NCBI RefSeq assembly: GCF_009496155.1
Contig: NZ_WIJP01000011.1
Span: 1 to 64,000 of the forward strand
DNA: 64,000 nucleotides
Reading direction: 5' to 3'
Source of the DNA: Streptococcus mitis
GTDB taxonomy: Bacteria; Bacillota; Bacilli; Lactobacillales; Streptococcaceae
The notes beneath the pieces were generated by a model. It had not been told where the DNA came from. It did no database searches and saw only the letters and a list, made by a program, of their open reading frames with translations. The position numbers and the translations under genes were made by a program. Within the stretch, counting starts at the first letter, position 1; each line of letters begins with the position of its first letter. Positions 8,780 through 18,010 of this stretch are shown piece after piece.

Positions 8780-10469
8780 AGCTAGTTTCTATTCTATTTA
8801 TGCATATTTTAACCGTCGTACCTTTTAAAGGGGCAGAATCGATCTTCATATGGTAATCTTCTCCAAAATGAAGTTTGAGCCGTTGGTCAACATTTTGAAG
8901 ACCAACTCCCCCACGTTTGAGTTGACTTTGACTACTATCACCAACATCTTGGAAGCCAACGCCATCATCCTCAATACGGATGACCAAGCCTGAATCCTGT
9001 TTCTGGACAGAAAGTTTAATATGTCCCTGACCTTCTTTTTCCTTAATGCCATGGTAAAGAGCATTCTCTACAAGGGGTTGCAACACCAGCTTAGGCAAGA
9101 CTAGCTTATCAAAGGCCGGATTTTCAGCAATTTCGTATTCCAGCTTATCTCCATAACGTTGTTTCTGGATAAAGAGATACTGGCGGACATGATTGATTTC
9201 GTCAGACAGGCAAATCAAATCCTTCCCCTGATTGAGAGCCAAGCGGAAATAGGTTGCCAAGGACTTGGTCACCTGAACCACTCTCTGACTATCCTGAAAT
9301 TCAGCCATCCAGATGATGGTATCCAAGGTGTTATAGAGGAAATGCGGATTAATCTGGCTTGACAAGGCTTGAAGTTGGTACTGACGGGTTGTTTCTTCCT
9401 GCTTGCGAATAGCTACCATCAGGTGATCAACCTGATCCAACATGGCATTGAACTGGCGAGTCACTTCTCTCAGTTCATAAGCACCAACCTCCTTGGCACG
9501 CAGATTTTGAGCACCAGAAGCAATTTCCAGCATGGTTTCTCTCAAATCCTTCAAAGGGGCAATCCAGCGTTTAAGACTGAACCACACCAAGCAGAGACAG
9601 GCAAGAAGAGATGTGACACTAGCCCCAAGCAAGGTCCACAAGAGTTGACTCCGAACCTGGTCTAACTTTTCCAGTGATGACACGCCAAGCACCGTCCAAT
9701 CAGTTCCTGCAATCTTTTCCTGACTGACGTAGGATTGGTGGTCGAGCGTATAGCCCTGCCCTGTCTCAATATAGGGTTTCATGGCCTCCATTTCGCTAAC
9801 TGAGCTATAGACTGTATGTTTAGGATGGTAGACAAATTCATGGTTTTCATTGATGATAAAGGCAAAGCCCTGCTGACCCAACTGGAGTTGATTGAGATAG
9901 GCTTCCAGAGTTTCATAGGAAATATCCAAGCGAAGAACACCCAGATTGGCTCCCTTTGCATCAAGAAGTTCCTGAGTGACAGAAATAACCCATTGACTAT
10001 CTGATTTATGAGCTGGAGTCAAAACGGGCATGGCTCCCTGATGAATGGCCTTTTGGTACCAGTCCTCAGACATCATATCTAAGGAGGTTTTCATCTGCAC
10101 ACTGTCATCTGTAGAAATGACCTGACCTGATTTGGTCACCAGCACAACAGCTTTCAAGTCCTGGTCTGCCTTCAAGATAGTCAAAAATAGATCTCGAATT
10201 CCCTTGACCTTGTCTTGACTTGGATTCTCAGCATAGGCTAGGACTTCCGTCTGCTCGGTCAAACTGGTCGAGGTGGTTTCTAATTTTTTGATATAAGAAT
10301 GGATAAAGTGGCTAGTCTGACTGATAGTCGTTTGACTATTGCTCTCAATGCTAGCCTCAATGGCCGAGGAACTAGATTGATAGTAGAAAGTCCCCACCAC
10401 AGCTAGGAGAATGAGAAAGACCAGAAAGATGGAAATAACCATTCTGACTAGGAGAGAAGAACGTTTCAT
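8778..10469 (-). CDS. zmpS: LytS/YesM-type sensor histidine kinase (ZmpS, TCS09 type)
   Basis: Membrane sensor kinase of 563 aa. There is a transmembrane helix at about 10-30, a long extracytoplasmic sensing domain (Cache-like) to about 275, a second helix at about 278-298, then a HAMP linker. The His_kinase domain carries QINPHFLYNT with phospho-acceptor H376, and the ATPase domain shows NALYHGI and DDGVGF. Its ATG overlaps the response-regulator stop by 4 bp. In pneumococci this pair lies beside zmpB and is linked to surface protease control; the signal is unknown. Confidence 0.85.
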   Translation of the reverse strand: MKRSSLLVRMVISIFLVFLILLAVVGTFYYQSSSSAIEASIESNSQTTISQTSHFIHSYIKKLETTSTSLTEQTEVLAYAENPSQDKVKGIRDLFLTILKADQDLKAVVLVTKSGQVISTDDSVQMKTSLDMMSEDWYQKAIHQGAMPVLTPAHKSDSQWVISVTQELLDAKGANLGVLRLDISYETLEAYLNQLQLGQQGFAFIINENHEFVYHPKHTVYSSVSEMEAMKPYIETGQGYTLDHQSYVSQEKIAGTDWTVLGVSSLEKLDQVRSQLLWTLLGASVTSLLACLCLVWFSLKRWIAPLKDLRETMLEIASGAQNLRAKEVGAYELREVTRQFNAMLDQVDHLMVAIRKQEETTRQYQLQALSSQINPHFLYNTLDTIIWMAEFQDSQRVVQVTKSLATYFRLALNQGKDLICLSDEINHVRQYLFIQKQRYGDKLEYEIAENPAFDKLVLPKLVLQPLVENALYHGIKEKEGQGHIKLSVQKQDSGLVIRIEDDGVGFQDVGDSSQSQLKRGGVGLQNVDQRLKLHFGEDYHMKIDSAPLKGTTVKICINRIETS

Positions 10470-11203
10470 CGACCTTCCCCCTTCTTAAACTGACGAGGCG
10501 TCACACCCGCAATCTGTTTAAAGCGTTGGGTAAAGTAGTTCATATCTTCAAAGCCAACCTTTTCTGCTATCTCGTAAATCTTCAGGTCTGTAGTTAAAAG
10601 TAAGAGCTTGGCTTGTTTGACACGTTCTCTCACCAGATAATCCTGAAAAGGCAGGCCCAACTCTTTCTTAATCAAAGAACTCAGATAAGTCGGACTAAAG
10701 CCCAAGTCACTGGCCAAAGACTTTAAACTAAACTGGCTATCGGCCAGATGGGACTGGATTTTCTGGGCCATATTTCCCTCAAACTTATCGGTCAATAAAT
10801 CTTGTAACTGCTCTTCTTTCTCTTCCTTGTCTAGTTTTTGCTTGATTTTCCCCAACATTTCCTCAATATCCCGACGAGAAAAGGGTTTGAGCAGGTAGTC
10901 GTCCACACCGAGTTTGACAGCAGACAAGGCATAATCAAAATCATCGTAGCCTGTCAAAAAAACTAGATGAACCTGAGGATAGGTTTCTCGGACCAGACTT
11001 GCCAACTGGATACCATTTAGCTGGGGCATGTTGATATCGGTTAAAATGATATCCGGAACCTGCTTTTGTATCAATTCCCAAGCCTGCCTTCCATTTTCAG
11101 CCTGACCGATGATTTCCATATCGTAGGCGGCTACATTGACCAGCTTAGTCAAGCCTTGTCTTACCAGATATTCATCTTCTACGATTAAGATTGTATAGGT
11201 CAT
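10466..11203 (-). CDS. zmpR: YesN/AraC-type response regulator (ZmpR, TCS09 type)
   Basis: Receiver domain with phospho-acceptor D56 (ILTDINMP) and KPF near residue 110, followed by a C-terminal AraC-type double helix-turn-helix (SLKSLASDLGFSPTYLSSLI and VGFEDMNYFTQRFK). The start at 11203 is chosen because AAAGGAGA lies 6 nt upstream; an earlier ATG at 11221 lacks a site. It is co-transcribed with the kinase that follows with a 4-bp overlap. The likely target is a nearby surface gene such as zmpB, by analogy. Confidence 0.87.
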   Translation of the reverse strand: MTYTILIVEDEYLVRQGLTKLVNVAAYDMEIIGQAENGRQAWELIQKQVPDIILTDINMPQLNGIQLASLVRETYPQVHLVFLTGYDDFDYALSAVKLGVDDYLLKPFSRRDIEEMLGKIKQKLDKEEKEEQLQDLLTDKFEGNMAQKIQSHLADSQFSLKSLASDLGFSPTYLSSLIKKELGLPFQDYLVRERVKQAKLLLLTTDLKIYEIAEKVGFEDMNYFTQRFKQIAGVTPRQFKKGEGR

Positions 11204-11232
11204 GCTTCTCTCCTTTATCACTTACTATTATC

Positions 11233-11238
11233 AGTATA
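11233..11238 (-). promoter_or_regulatory. Extended -10 of zmpRS
   Basis: Minus strand TGC-TATACT between the msrAB stop and zmpR, with no good -35 at 17 bp. It suggests zmpRS has its own start rather than relying on read-through from msrAB. Confidence 0.4.
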
Positions 11239-11273
11239 GCAAAATTCTCCTCTAACTGCTTAGGAAAGCCCTC

Positions 11274-12386
11274 TTAATCAACATAATCTAGTAAATAAGC
11301 GTAGCCTTTTTCTTCCATTTGGTCTTTGGGAATAAATCGAATAGAGAGACTATTGATACAGTAGCGCAAGCCACCCTTGTCCTGAGGACCGTCCGTAAAG
11401 ACATGGCCCAGATGAGAATCTCCCACTCGGCTTCTCACTTCCATGCGTGTCATATTGTAGGACTTATCTTCCTTGTAGGTGGCAACATCTGGACTGATAG
11501 GTTGGGTGAAACTAGGCCAACCACAACCAGACTCAAACTTGTCCTTTGATGAAAAGAGGGGTTCGCCAGTTGCTACATCCACATAGATACCAGATTCAAA
11601 TTTATCCCAGTAGCGGTTTGAAAAAGCCCGTTCTGTTTGATTTTTCTGGGTAACTGCATACTCCTCAGGTGACAGGGTCTTTTTCAATTCTTCATCACTT
11701 GGCTTAGGATATTTGCTGGCATCAATGACGGGGTAGGCCGCCTGATTAACATTGATATGGCAGTAGCCATTTGGATTTTTCTTTAGATAGTCTTGGTGGT
11801 AATCCTCTGCCACTACAAAATTCTTCAAGGCTTCCTTTTCAACTGCTAGAGGTTGATCGTATTTCTTAGCCACCTCATCAAAGACTTGGTTAATCACCTC
11901 TAAATCCTTGTCATCTGTGTAATAAACACCCGTACGGTACTGGGTTCCCACATCATTTCCTTGTTTATTTTTGCTGGTTGGATTGATAATGCGGAAGTAA
12001 TGAAGCAGGATTTCCTTGAGGGAAATTTGCTTGGCATCATAAGTGACATGGACAGTTTCCGCATGACCTGTTTGGTTAATCAATTCGTACTTTGTTGTTT
12101 CCCCTTTACCATTTGCATAGCCTGAAACGGCATCTGTCACTCCAGGCACGCGTGAGAAGTATTCCTCCACTCCCCAGAAACACCCCCCAGCTAGATAAAT
12201 TTCGTGCAAGTCTGCATCTTTACTCACTTCTGTTTTTTTCACTGTTTTTCCTCCCTGGCTAACTGACGCTTTCTCAATTTGCGAGCTATCTGTCTGCCCT
12301 GCATTTCGCATCAATAGAAAATAGAAACCGCTTATGGCTAGGAAAAATACTCCTAGTAACAAGATGATTTTTAACTTATCATTCAT
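11274..12386 (-). CDS. msrAB2: Membrane-anchored bifunctional methionine sulfoxide reductase MsrA-MsrB
   Basis: Reduces both S- and R-methionine sulfoxides in surface proteins. An N-terminal membrane anchor (residues 7-26) is followed by an MsrA domain with GGCFWG (catalytic C69), then an MsrB domain with GCGWPSF and the catalytic RYCINS (C343). The 370-aa length and order fit the pneumococcal extracytoplasmic MsrAB2. It is downstream of the thioredoxin-fold lipoprotein and CcdA genes, which supply electrons across the membrane. The operon points toward zmpRS. Confidence 0.92.
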   Translation of the reverse strand: MNDKLKIILLLGVFFLAISGFYFLLMRNAGQTDSSQIEKASVSQGGKTVKKTEVSKDADLHEIYLAGGCFWGVEEYFSRVPGVTDAVSGYANGKGETTKYELINQTGHAETVHVTYDAKQISLKEILLHYFRIINPTSKNKQGNDVGTQYRTGVYYTDDKDLEVINQVFDEVAKKYDQPLAVEKEALKNFVVAEDYHQDYLKKNPNGYCHINVNQAAYPVIDASKYPKPSDEELKKTLSPEEYAVTQKNQTERAFSNRYWDKFESGIYVDVATGEPLFSSKDKFESGCGWPSFTQPISPDVATYKEDKSYNMTRMEVRSRVGDSHLGHVFTDGPQDKGGLRYCINSLSIRFIPKDQMEEKGYAYLLDYVD

Positions 12387-12396
12387 AGGACACCTC

Positions 12397-12963
12397 CTAG
12401 GCTAATTCCTTCAAAGTTTGCAAAATCGCATCTTTTTCCATAAAACCTGGTTGCGTTTTGACCAATTTTCCCTCACCATCTATAAAGGCTTGAGTTGGGT
12501 AAGCACGGACGCCATAAGTTTCCAAAAGTTTTCCTGATGGGTCAACTAGGACTGGGAAATTTTTATAATCTAATCCCTTGTACCAATTCTTAAAGTCCGC
12601 TTCAGCTTGTTCTCCCTTGTGACCAGGAGACACCACTGTCAAGACCACATAATCATCACCAGCATCCTTAGCAATTTCATCCGTATCAGGAAGGCTAGCT
12701 AAGCAGATAGAACACCAAGAAGCCCAGAATTTGAGATAGACTTTCTTGCCCTTGTAATCAGACAAGCGGTAGGTCTTGCCATCTACTCCAGTTAGCTCAA
12801 AATCAGCCACCTCTTTCTCTTTAGCCGTGCTTGTTTTACTAGCTGTCTGCTCCATCTTCATCTCATCTTTCATTTGGTGTTCACTGGTCATGGACTTGCC
12901 TGAACAAGCCGTCAAACAAAGGAGCGAACCTGCTCCAAGAACACATGTTTGCCATTTTTTCAT
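12397..12963 (-). CDS. etrx2: Thioredoxin-fold lipoprotein (Etrx2-like)
   Basis: TlpA/ResA-like extracellular thioredoxin. The lipobox LTAC gives lipidated C20, and the redox motif is CSIC (C84, C87) in WASWCSIC. It should pass electrons from CcdA to MsrAB. I chose the ATG at 12963 because it places the signal peptide correctly and has AAAGGA upstream; the ATG at 12990 would overlap the ccdA stop. The product is 188 aa. Confidence 0.9.
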   Translation of the reverse strand: MKKWQTCVLGAGSLLCLTACSGKSMTSEHQMKDEMKMEQTASKTSTAKEKEVADFELTGVDGKTYRLSDYKGKKVYLKFWASWCSICLASLPDTDEIAKDAGDDYVVLTVVSPGHKGEQAEADFKNWYKGLDYKNFPVLVDPSGKLLETYGVRAYPTQAFIDGEGKLVKTQPGFMEKDAILQTLKELA

Positions 12964-12982
12964 ACTGATATTCCTTTCCATT

Positions 12983-13684
12983 TCATTCAAATAACTGACT
13001 TAAAATTGAAACATTTCCAAACAGAACCAAGAGTCCCATCACAATAATAAGGAAACCACCCACTTTTTTGAGGGTTCCAAGATAAGGATGGAGTTTTCGG
13101 AAATGTTTCAAAACATAGCTGGAGGCTAGGGCTAGAACCAAGAATGGTAGCGCCAAACCCAGCGTGTAAACCAACATGAGACCAGCTCCCTGCCAAGCAC
13201 CTGAGCCACCTGAAGCCGCCAAGGCCAAAACAGAACCAAGAACCGGCCCTACACAAGGCGTCCAAGCAAAACTAAAAGTCAACCCCAGTAAAAATGCCTG
13301 ACTATAGCCCTTACCCTTTTGCCCCTGTAATTGTAGTCTTATTTCCTTGTAGAGCCCCTTAAAATGCAATACCTCCATCTGGTGCAAGCCTAAGAGAATG
13401 ATAACCGCACCCGTCACATATTGAAACCAAGATGCATAAAGCAAATCGCCTAAAAAACCAGCTCCATAGCCTAGTAAAATAAAGATAAAGGAAATCCCTG
13501 CTATAAAGGCCAGCGTTCTCAATAAACTAACAACTGAGATGGAAAATTTGCCACTAGAAACCTGAGCACCATCTTTATCATCTAGTAACACCCCTGCATA
13601 GACTGGTAACAAGGGTAAGATACAAGGAGAAAAGAAGGATAAAATCCCTGCTAAAAAGACACTTAAAAAGAAAATATGACCCAT
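12983..13684 (-). CDS. ccdA2: Cytochrome c biogenesis-type thiol transporter CcdA
   Basis: Polytopic membrane protein of 233 aa in the DsbD/CcdA family, with about six helices. It has the paired cysteines expected in the first and fourth helices (SPCILPLLP and WTPCVGPVL), which carry reducing equivalents from cytoplasmic thioredoxin outward. It is the first gene of the ccdA-etrx-msrAB operon. A TATAAT lies upstream at 13717-13722 with GGAGG before the start. Confidence 0.9.
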   Translation of the reverse strand: MGHIFFLSVFLAGILSFFSPCILPLLPVYAGVLLDDKDGAQVSSGKFSISVVSLLRTLAFIAGISFIFILLGYGAGFLGDLLYASWFQYVTGAVIILLGLHQMEVLHFKGLYKEIRLQLQGQKGKGYSQAFLLGLTFSFAWTPCVGPVLGSVLALAASGGSGAWQGAGLMLVYTLGLALPFLVLALASSYVLKHFRKLHPYLGTLKKVGGFLIIVMGLLVLFGNVSILSQLFE

Positions 13685-13716
13685 AAAGTTCCTCCTATTA
13701 TTTTATTGATAGATTT

Positions 13717-13722
13717 ATTATA
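13717..13722 (-). promoter_or_regulatory. -10 of the ccdA-etrx-msrAB operon
   Basis: Minus-strand TATAAT about 33 nt upstream of ccdA. The -35 at 17 bp is poor, which may mean an activator is used. Confidence 0.45.
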
Positions 13723-13804
13723 CTCCTTCCATTTTCGAAAAAACAGGGACAATGATAGGGAAAAATAGGAATTTAATCAGGTTATATAAAAAATATTGCA
13801 AAAA

Positions 13805-13825
13805 AAGCCAGACAAAGTCTGACTT
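13805..13825 (-). terminator. Terminator of the GNAT gene
   Basis: Nine-bp stem (AAGTCAGAC/GTCTGGCTT on the minus strand, one G-U pair), TTT loop and a seven-T run, 23 nt after the GNAT stop. Confidence 0.8.
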
Positions 13826-13847
13826 CGATAGAAACAGAAAATAGAAT

Positions 13848-14399
13848 TCAACATTCTTCCCTACTTATACCATAATAAATAAGATCCGCAAGATAGCCTT
13901 TTCTCTCTACACCATTGGTAATAGTCTTTAGATAGGACATTCCAGCCTTCTCCATGACACGACCTGAAGCTGGATTGAGACTAGCATATCGTGCTCTGAC
14001 ATCTTGAAAACCTGCTTGAGTAAAACAAAAGTCCAAGACAGCTTTCAAGGCCTCTGTCATCATACCATGACCCCAGTATTTCTTGCCTAACACATAACCA
14101 ATTTCACAAGAAGAATTGTTCTCATCTATTGCAACGATGCTGATATCTCCTATCACCTGCTCCGGGTTTTCTTTGAGACAAATGGCCCATTTGTAATAGT
14201 TGGGATTTGTATAGGAGACAACCCAATTACGAATCGAATTTCGAGTCACCTCGACATCAGGATGAGGTTCCCAAGTGACGTAGGTTAGATTCTCAGCGGA
14301 TGAAGCCCAATTCTGAAACATGGCTTCTGCATCACTTTCCACAAATCTTCGCAAGATTAAACGATCTGTCTGTAATATTTGTGTAGCAATAGATTTCAT
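13848..14399 (-). CDS. GNAT acetyltransferase, RimJ/RimL type
   Basis: Residues 8-180 form a GNAT domain of the type that acetylates N-termini or small amines: TDRLILRRF at the start, then IGYVLGKKYWGHGMMTEAL, which holds the acetyl-CoA loop, and LNPASGRVMEKAGM. Single gene with its own terminator. The Shine-Dalgarno is weak. Substrate unknown. Confidence 0.85.
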   Translation of the reverse strand: MKSIATQILQTDRLILRRFVESDAEAMFQNWASSAENLTYVTWEPHPDVEVTRNSIRNWVVSYTNPNYYKWAICLKENPEQVIGDISIVAIDENNSSCEIGYVLGKKYWGHGMMTEALKAVLDFCFTQAGFQDVRARYASLNPASGRVMEKAGMSYLKTITNGVERKGYLADLIYYGISREEC

Positions 14400-14487
14400 G
14401 ACGCTATCTCACTTTCTGATAGATGATTCTCTGTCCAATCTCCATTAAAGCTTGTTTTACTTTTGAATCTCAAGGTAATAAGTTAAA

Positions 14488-14504
14488 AAGGTCCCCCGGA
14501 CCTT
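14488..14504 (-). terminator. Second (distal) terminator after nadE
   Basis: Seven-bp stem AAGGTCC/GGACCTT with a 3-nt loop and TTTTT on the minus strand, about 50 nt beyond the first nadE hairpin. Confidence 0.65.
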
Positions 14505-14536
14505 CTCTCACTTTCTTATTTCAAGGTGAGAGGCTG

Positions 14537-14557
14537 AAAACCTCCACTGGAGGTTTT
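14537..14557 (-). terminator. Proximal terminator of pncB-nadE
   Basis: Perfect 9-bp stem AAAACCTCC/GGAGGTTTT with a 3-nt loop. The stem begins at the last base of the nadE stop codon. Confidence 0.65.
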
Positions 14558-15381
14558 CACTCCCAAAAGTCATCAAATACGGTGATGGGTAGGTGGCGTT
14601 TGTGTTGGCCTTTATGCCACCAGTTTTCAATAGTCGCTTGAGCTTCTGGGCTGATTATTTTGCCTTCTAGGTAGTCGTCAATCTCTTCATAGGTGACTCC
14701 AAGTGCGACTTCATCAGCTAGGCCTGGTTTGTCTTCTTCTAGGTCTGCTGTTGGGATTTTTTCATAAAGGGCTGGGTCTGCGCCAAGTTCCTGCAAGAGT
14801 TGTTTTCCTTGACGTTTATTGAGGCGGTAAAGAGGGAGAATATCCGCACCACCGTCACCAAACTTGGTAAAGAAACCTGTGATATTTTCCGCAGCATGGT
14901 CTGTTCCAATGACCGCTCCGCTATGGGCACCAGCAAGGGCATATTGGGCAATCATACGGCAACGTGCCTTGATATTCCCCTTGTTGAAGTCTGAAACAGG
15001 GCTTCCTGTTGCTTCAACTGCTGCTGTCATGGCGTCAGCAGATTCCTTGATATTCACCACTAAACTGACATCTGGCTGGATAAATGCTAAGGCTTTTTGA
15101 GCATCTGCTTCATCGGCTTGTACTCCGTATGGCAGACGGACAGCGATAAATTTGTAGCTGTCATCTCCTGTCTCTGCTCGCAGTTCTTCCATAGCTAATT
15201 GGGCCAATCGACCTGCTAAGGTTGAGTCTTGTCCCCCAGAAATCCCTAGTACAAAGGTCTTTAGGAAGAGATGTTTTTTCAGGTATCTTTTTAAGAAATC
15301 AATCGAACGACGGATTTCTTCCTGGGCATCAATCACTGGTTTCACACCCAGTTCTTGGATAATCGTTTCTTGTAAACTCAT
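14557..15381 (-). CDS. nadE: Ammonia-dependent NAD+ synthetase
   Basis: Converts deamido-NAD to NAD with ATP and ammonia. The PP-loop GISGGQDST (residues 46-54) and [23 protein letters not shown] are family signatures. The 274-aa length is that of the ammonia-using form without a glutaminase domain. Its ATG overlaps the pncB stop by 4 bp, so the two steps of nicotinate salvage are translated together. Two terminators follow. Confidence 0.95.
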   Translation of the reverse strand: MSLQETIIQELGVKPVIDAQEEIRRSIDFLKRYLKKHLFLKTFVLGISGGQDSTLAGRLAQLAMEELRAETGDDSYKFIAVRLPYGVQADEADAQKALAFIQPDVSLVVNIKESADAMTAAVEATGSPVSDFNKGNIKARCRMIAQYALAGAHSGAVIGTDHAAENITGFFTKFGDGGADILPLYRLNKRQGKQLLQELGADPALYEKIPTADLEEDKPGLADEVALGVTYEEIDDYLEGKIISPEAQATIENWWHKGQHKRHLPITVFDDFWE

Positions 15382-16838
15382 TCTTCTTCTCCTTCACCGA
15401 GGGCTTCCTTGCGCATCTTATCAATCAAGTCCATCTTATCTTGCCATACATCACGCGCCAAATCTACTGGGTAGTGCTGCGGATTGAGCACACGCTTGTA
15501 CTCATCCCAAAGCTTGTCAAATTCCTTACGAGCATAAGCCTGAATCTCAGTCAAGCTAGGTAGGTTGTAAATCAATTTTCCGTCTTTGAAAATATCCACC
15601 AAGAGAGGAACAGCATCAAAATTACGAACGGTCTTCTTGATGTAGGTATAGGTCGGATGGAACATCTTGATTTCAGTCATGTCGCTCACATCCACACCGT
15701 CATAAGTGATGTAGTCGCCTTCTGACTTGCCTTTTTCACGACTGGTAATGCGCCACACCTGCTTCTTACCTGGCGTAGACACTTTTTCCGCATTATTAGA
15801 CAGCTTGATGGTATTACGCATCTGGTCATTTTCATCTTCAATGGCAACAATCTTATAAACTGCCCCAAGAGCTGGCTGGTCATAGGCTGTAATCAGCTTT
15901 GTACCCACACCCCAGACATCAATCTTAGCCTTTTGCATCTTGAGGTTGAGGATAGTATTCTCATCCAAATCATTTGAAGCATAAATCTTAGCCTCTGTAA
16001 ATCCAGCCTCATCCAGTTGCTGACGGACTTTCTTGGAAATGTAGGCAATATCCCCAGAATCAATCCGCACACCCATAAAGTTAATCTGGTCACCCAGCTC
16101 ACGCGCCACTTGAATGGCAGCTGGCACCCCAATGCGAAGGGTGTCATAGGTATCCACAAGAAAGACACAATTTTTGTGAGTCGCAGCATAAGCCTTGAAA
16201 GCCTCATAGTCATTGCCATAAACCTGTACCAAGGCATGGGCATGGGTTCCCAAGACAGGAATGTCAAAGAGTTTACCAGCACGCACGTTGCTAGTTCCAT
16301 TGGCGCCACCAATCACCGCTGCGCGTGTTCCCCAGATAGCTGCATCCATTTCTTGCGCCCGACGTGTCCCAAACTCCATCAAGGGTTCATCTTCAATGAC
16401 TGAACGAATACGAGCTGCCTTAGTCGCCACCAAGGTCTGGTAGTTGACGATGTTCAAAAGAGCCGTTTCGACCAATTGACATTGGGCTAGAGGGCCTTCC
16501 ACCTGCACAATCGGTTCATTAGCAAAAACCAAGTCCCCTTCTTGGGCAGAACGAACGGTCAACTCCAACTTGAAATTGCGAAGGTAGTCCAAGAATGCCC
16601 CATGATAACCAAGCGACTCCAAATATGCAATATCACTATCTGAAAAACGCAAGTCTTCAAGATAGTTCACAATTCTTTCCAAACCAGCAAAAACCGCATA
16701 TCCGTTCTTAAAAGGCTGTTGGCGGAAATAAACCTCAAAGACCGCCTTTTTATTGTGAATCCCTTGGTCAAAGTAAACCTGCATCATGTTAATCTGGTAC
16801 AAGTCCGTGTGCAATGTCAAACTATCATCTGGATACAT
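15378..16838 (-). CDS. pncB: Nicotinate phosphoribosyltransferase
   Basis: Makes nicotinate mononucleotide from nicotinate, PRPP and ATP. Typical segments are [12 protein letters not shown] at the N-terminus, [16 protein letters not shown] and [12 protein letters not shown] around the regulatory histidine, and RIDSGDIAY for phosphate binding. The 486-aa length is normal. It is first in the pncB-nadE operon. The leader contains a TATAAT (extended -10) and an inverted repeat at 16867-16892. Confidence 0.95.
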   Translation of the reverse strand: MYPDDSLTLHTDLYQINMMQVYFDQGIHNKKAVFEVYFRQQPFKNGYAVFAGLERIVNYLEDLRFSDSDIAYLESLGYHGAFLDYLRNFKLELTVRSAQEGDLVFANEPIVQVEGPLAQCQLVETALLNIVNYQTLVATKAARIRSVIEDEPLMEFGTRRAQEMDAAIWGTRAAVIGGANGTSNVRAGKLFDIPVLGTHAHALVQVYGNDYEAFKAYAATHKNCVFLVDTYDTLRIGVPAAIQVARELGDQINFMGVRIDSGDIAYISKKVRQQLDEAGFTEAKIYASNDLDENTILNLKMQKAKIDVWGVGTKLITAYDQPALGAVYKIVAIEDENDQMRNTIKLSNNAEKVSTPGKKQVWRITSREKGKSEGDYITYDGVDVSDMTEIKMFHPTYTYIKKTVRNFDAVPLLVDIFKDGKLIYNLPSLTEIQAYARKEFDKLWDEYKRVLNPQHYPVDLARDVWQDKMDLIDKMRKEALGEGEEE

Positions 16839-16866
16839 ACTTTTCCTACTTCCTTAGCTAGAAACC

Positions 16867-16892
16867 CATGAAAATTTTCAAAAACTTTCATG
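16867..16892 (-). promoter_or_regulatory. Inverted repeat in the pncB leader
   Basis: CATGAAA and TTTCATG flank a 12-nt centre that itself contains TTTT-C-AAAA. It lies between the -10 and the start codon, so it could be an operator or an RNA hairpin. It does not match a motif I can name with confidence. Confidence 0.35.
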
Positions 16893-16953
16893 TATTCCAA
16901 TAAATTAGTACTATTATATCACATTTTAGCTGGATTGAGAAAAGAGTAACAAG

Positions 16954-17442
16954 CTATTCTCCACTCTCTAGTTCATCCATATCTTGTTCAAACTTTTTCT
17001 GCGCCCATTCACCATAGCTCTTCAGACCAAGATTGCCAATAAAGACCCAGGGAAGGTAAATAACATAAGTAATGAGCCAAGCAGAGAGGTATTTAACATT
17101 CAAAGGATTGTGCTGATAAATTTCTATGTTGAATTGATAATTCTGTAACATCAAAAGAGCCGTAATAGCCAAGGTTAGGAAAAAACAACCCAAAATCGTA
17201 AAATGAAAACGACTATAGTAGGTCACTCCCAGATAACGGGCACGATTGAAAAAGAAGAAAATTCCTACTATCAGAGTATAGACTAGAAAATTCGGATTAA
17301 AAAGAGATGGAGCCAACACTGCCACCAAATAGCTTAGAAGTACAAGTCCAATGAAGAGGGTAAAGGATTCTGCCCCAGCTTTATTGATTAGTTGTTCTTC
17401 TCTTTCGTCAAGTAATTGATAATGAATGAATTTATTTACCAT
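16954..17442 (-). CDS. Four-helix membrane protein paired with an HTH regulator, function unknown
   Basis: A 162-aa protein with hydrophobic segments at about 28-45, 50-67, 80-98 and 122-142, a basic N-terminus and an acidic C-terminal tail. I do not recognise a catalytic motif. Its start overlaps the HTH gene stop by 11 bp, so regulator and membrane protein are co-translated. Such pairs are common in streptococci, where the small Cro/C1-type protein usually controls its own operon. Confidence 0.75.
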   Translation of the reverse strand: MVNKFIHYQLLDEREEQLINKAGAESFTLFIGLVLLSYLVAVLAPSLFNPNFLVYTLIVGIFFFFNRARYLGVTYYSRFHFTILGCFFLTLAITALLMLQNYQFNIEIYQHNPLNVKYLSAWLITYVIYLPWVFIGNLGLKSYGEWAQKKFEQDMDELESGE

Positions 17443-17641
17443 CTTCTTCCTCCCAAAATAGTTGGTCTAGGGTTTTCCCTAGACATCTGCAAATGGACTG
17501 ACAGAGCGAAAGACTGGGATTGTATTTTCCCGCCTCTATCAAACCAATAGTCTGGCGCGTCACCCCGACAGCCTCTGCCAGTTGACCTTGAGTTAAATCA
17601 AGCTCTACACGAGCTAATTTTAATTTTAAATTTTTAGCCAC
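17432..17641 (-). CDS. Cro/C1-type HTH transcriptional regulator, 69 aa
   Basis: A minimal XRE-family DNA-binding protein: LTQGQLAEAVGVTRQTIGLIEAGKY is a textbook helix-turn-helix. The start codon is GTG with GAAGGAGGAC upstream. Likely an autorepressor of the two-gene operon. Confidence 0.9.
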   Translation of the reverse strand: MAKNLKLKLARVELDLTQGQLAEAVGVTRQTIGLIEAGKYNPSLSLCQSICRCLGKTLDQLFWEEEDGK

Positions 17642-17689
17642 CTGCGTCCTCCTTCTATTTTTTAAAAAGTTGCGCTTCTTTTTAACAAC

Positions 17690-17717
17690 ATTATATCATA
17701 TATCTAACTTTATGCAA
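17690..17717 (-). promoter_or_regulatory. Promoter of the HTH/membrane-protein operon
   Basis: Minus strand TTGCAT (17712-17717), 16-bp spacer, TATAAT (17690-17695) preceded by TGA. AT-rich repeats around it may serve as the operator. Confidence 0.6.
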
Positions 17718-17753
17718 TATATAACTGTCATTTTGTAAAATTTTATTAACAAA

Positions 17754-17784
17754 AAACTCTCTACCACAAAAAGATAGAGAGTTT
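17754..17784 (-). terminator. Terminator after the HAD remnant
   Basis: Perfect 10-bp stem AAACTCTCTA/TAGAGAGTTT with an 11-nt loop and a T-run on the minus strand. Confidence 0.75.
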
Positions 17785-17789
17785 GGAGT

Positions 17790-17912
17790 TTAAATATAGG
17801 ATTTCAAAATATCGACGACATCACTTCTTTTCTTAACCTGATAAGACTTGATTCCCAATTTCTCAGCTGCAATTGTATTGTCCTCCATATCATCTAGAAA
17901 GACACAATTTGT
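17790..17912 (-). pseudogene. C-terminal remnant of a HAD-superfamily hydrolase
   Basis: The minus strand encodes about 40 codons, beginning TNCVFLDDMEDNTIAAEKLG and ending DVVDILKSYI before a stop. FLDDMEDN followed by AAEKLGI is the HAD motif IV region and C-terminal helix. An in-frame stop lies just upstream and the catalytic N-terminal part is absent, so this is a decayed gene. Its terminator survives. The 17913-18010 stretch holds no other gene I can support. Confidence 0.6.
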
Positions 17913-18010
17913 AGATTATAACCGCTACTTATCGATAGCTACTTATATCCATCAGTCCACCTCCATACTTATGTAAAGCCCCCTCTTTACTTTATGATTT
18001 TGTATTCTCC

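Noticed and set aside
12964..12990. Earlier start for the thioredoxin lipoprotein
   Set aside because: It overlaps the ccdA stop and disrupts the signal peptide; the ATG at 12963 has a proper ribosome-binding site.
16873..16887. CodY box in the pncB leader
   Set aside because: Two mismatches to the consensus, and in AT-rich DNA such matches are frequent; kept only as an alternative for the inverted repeat.
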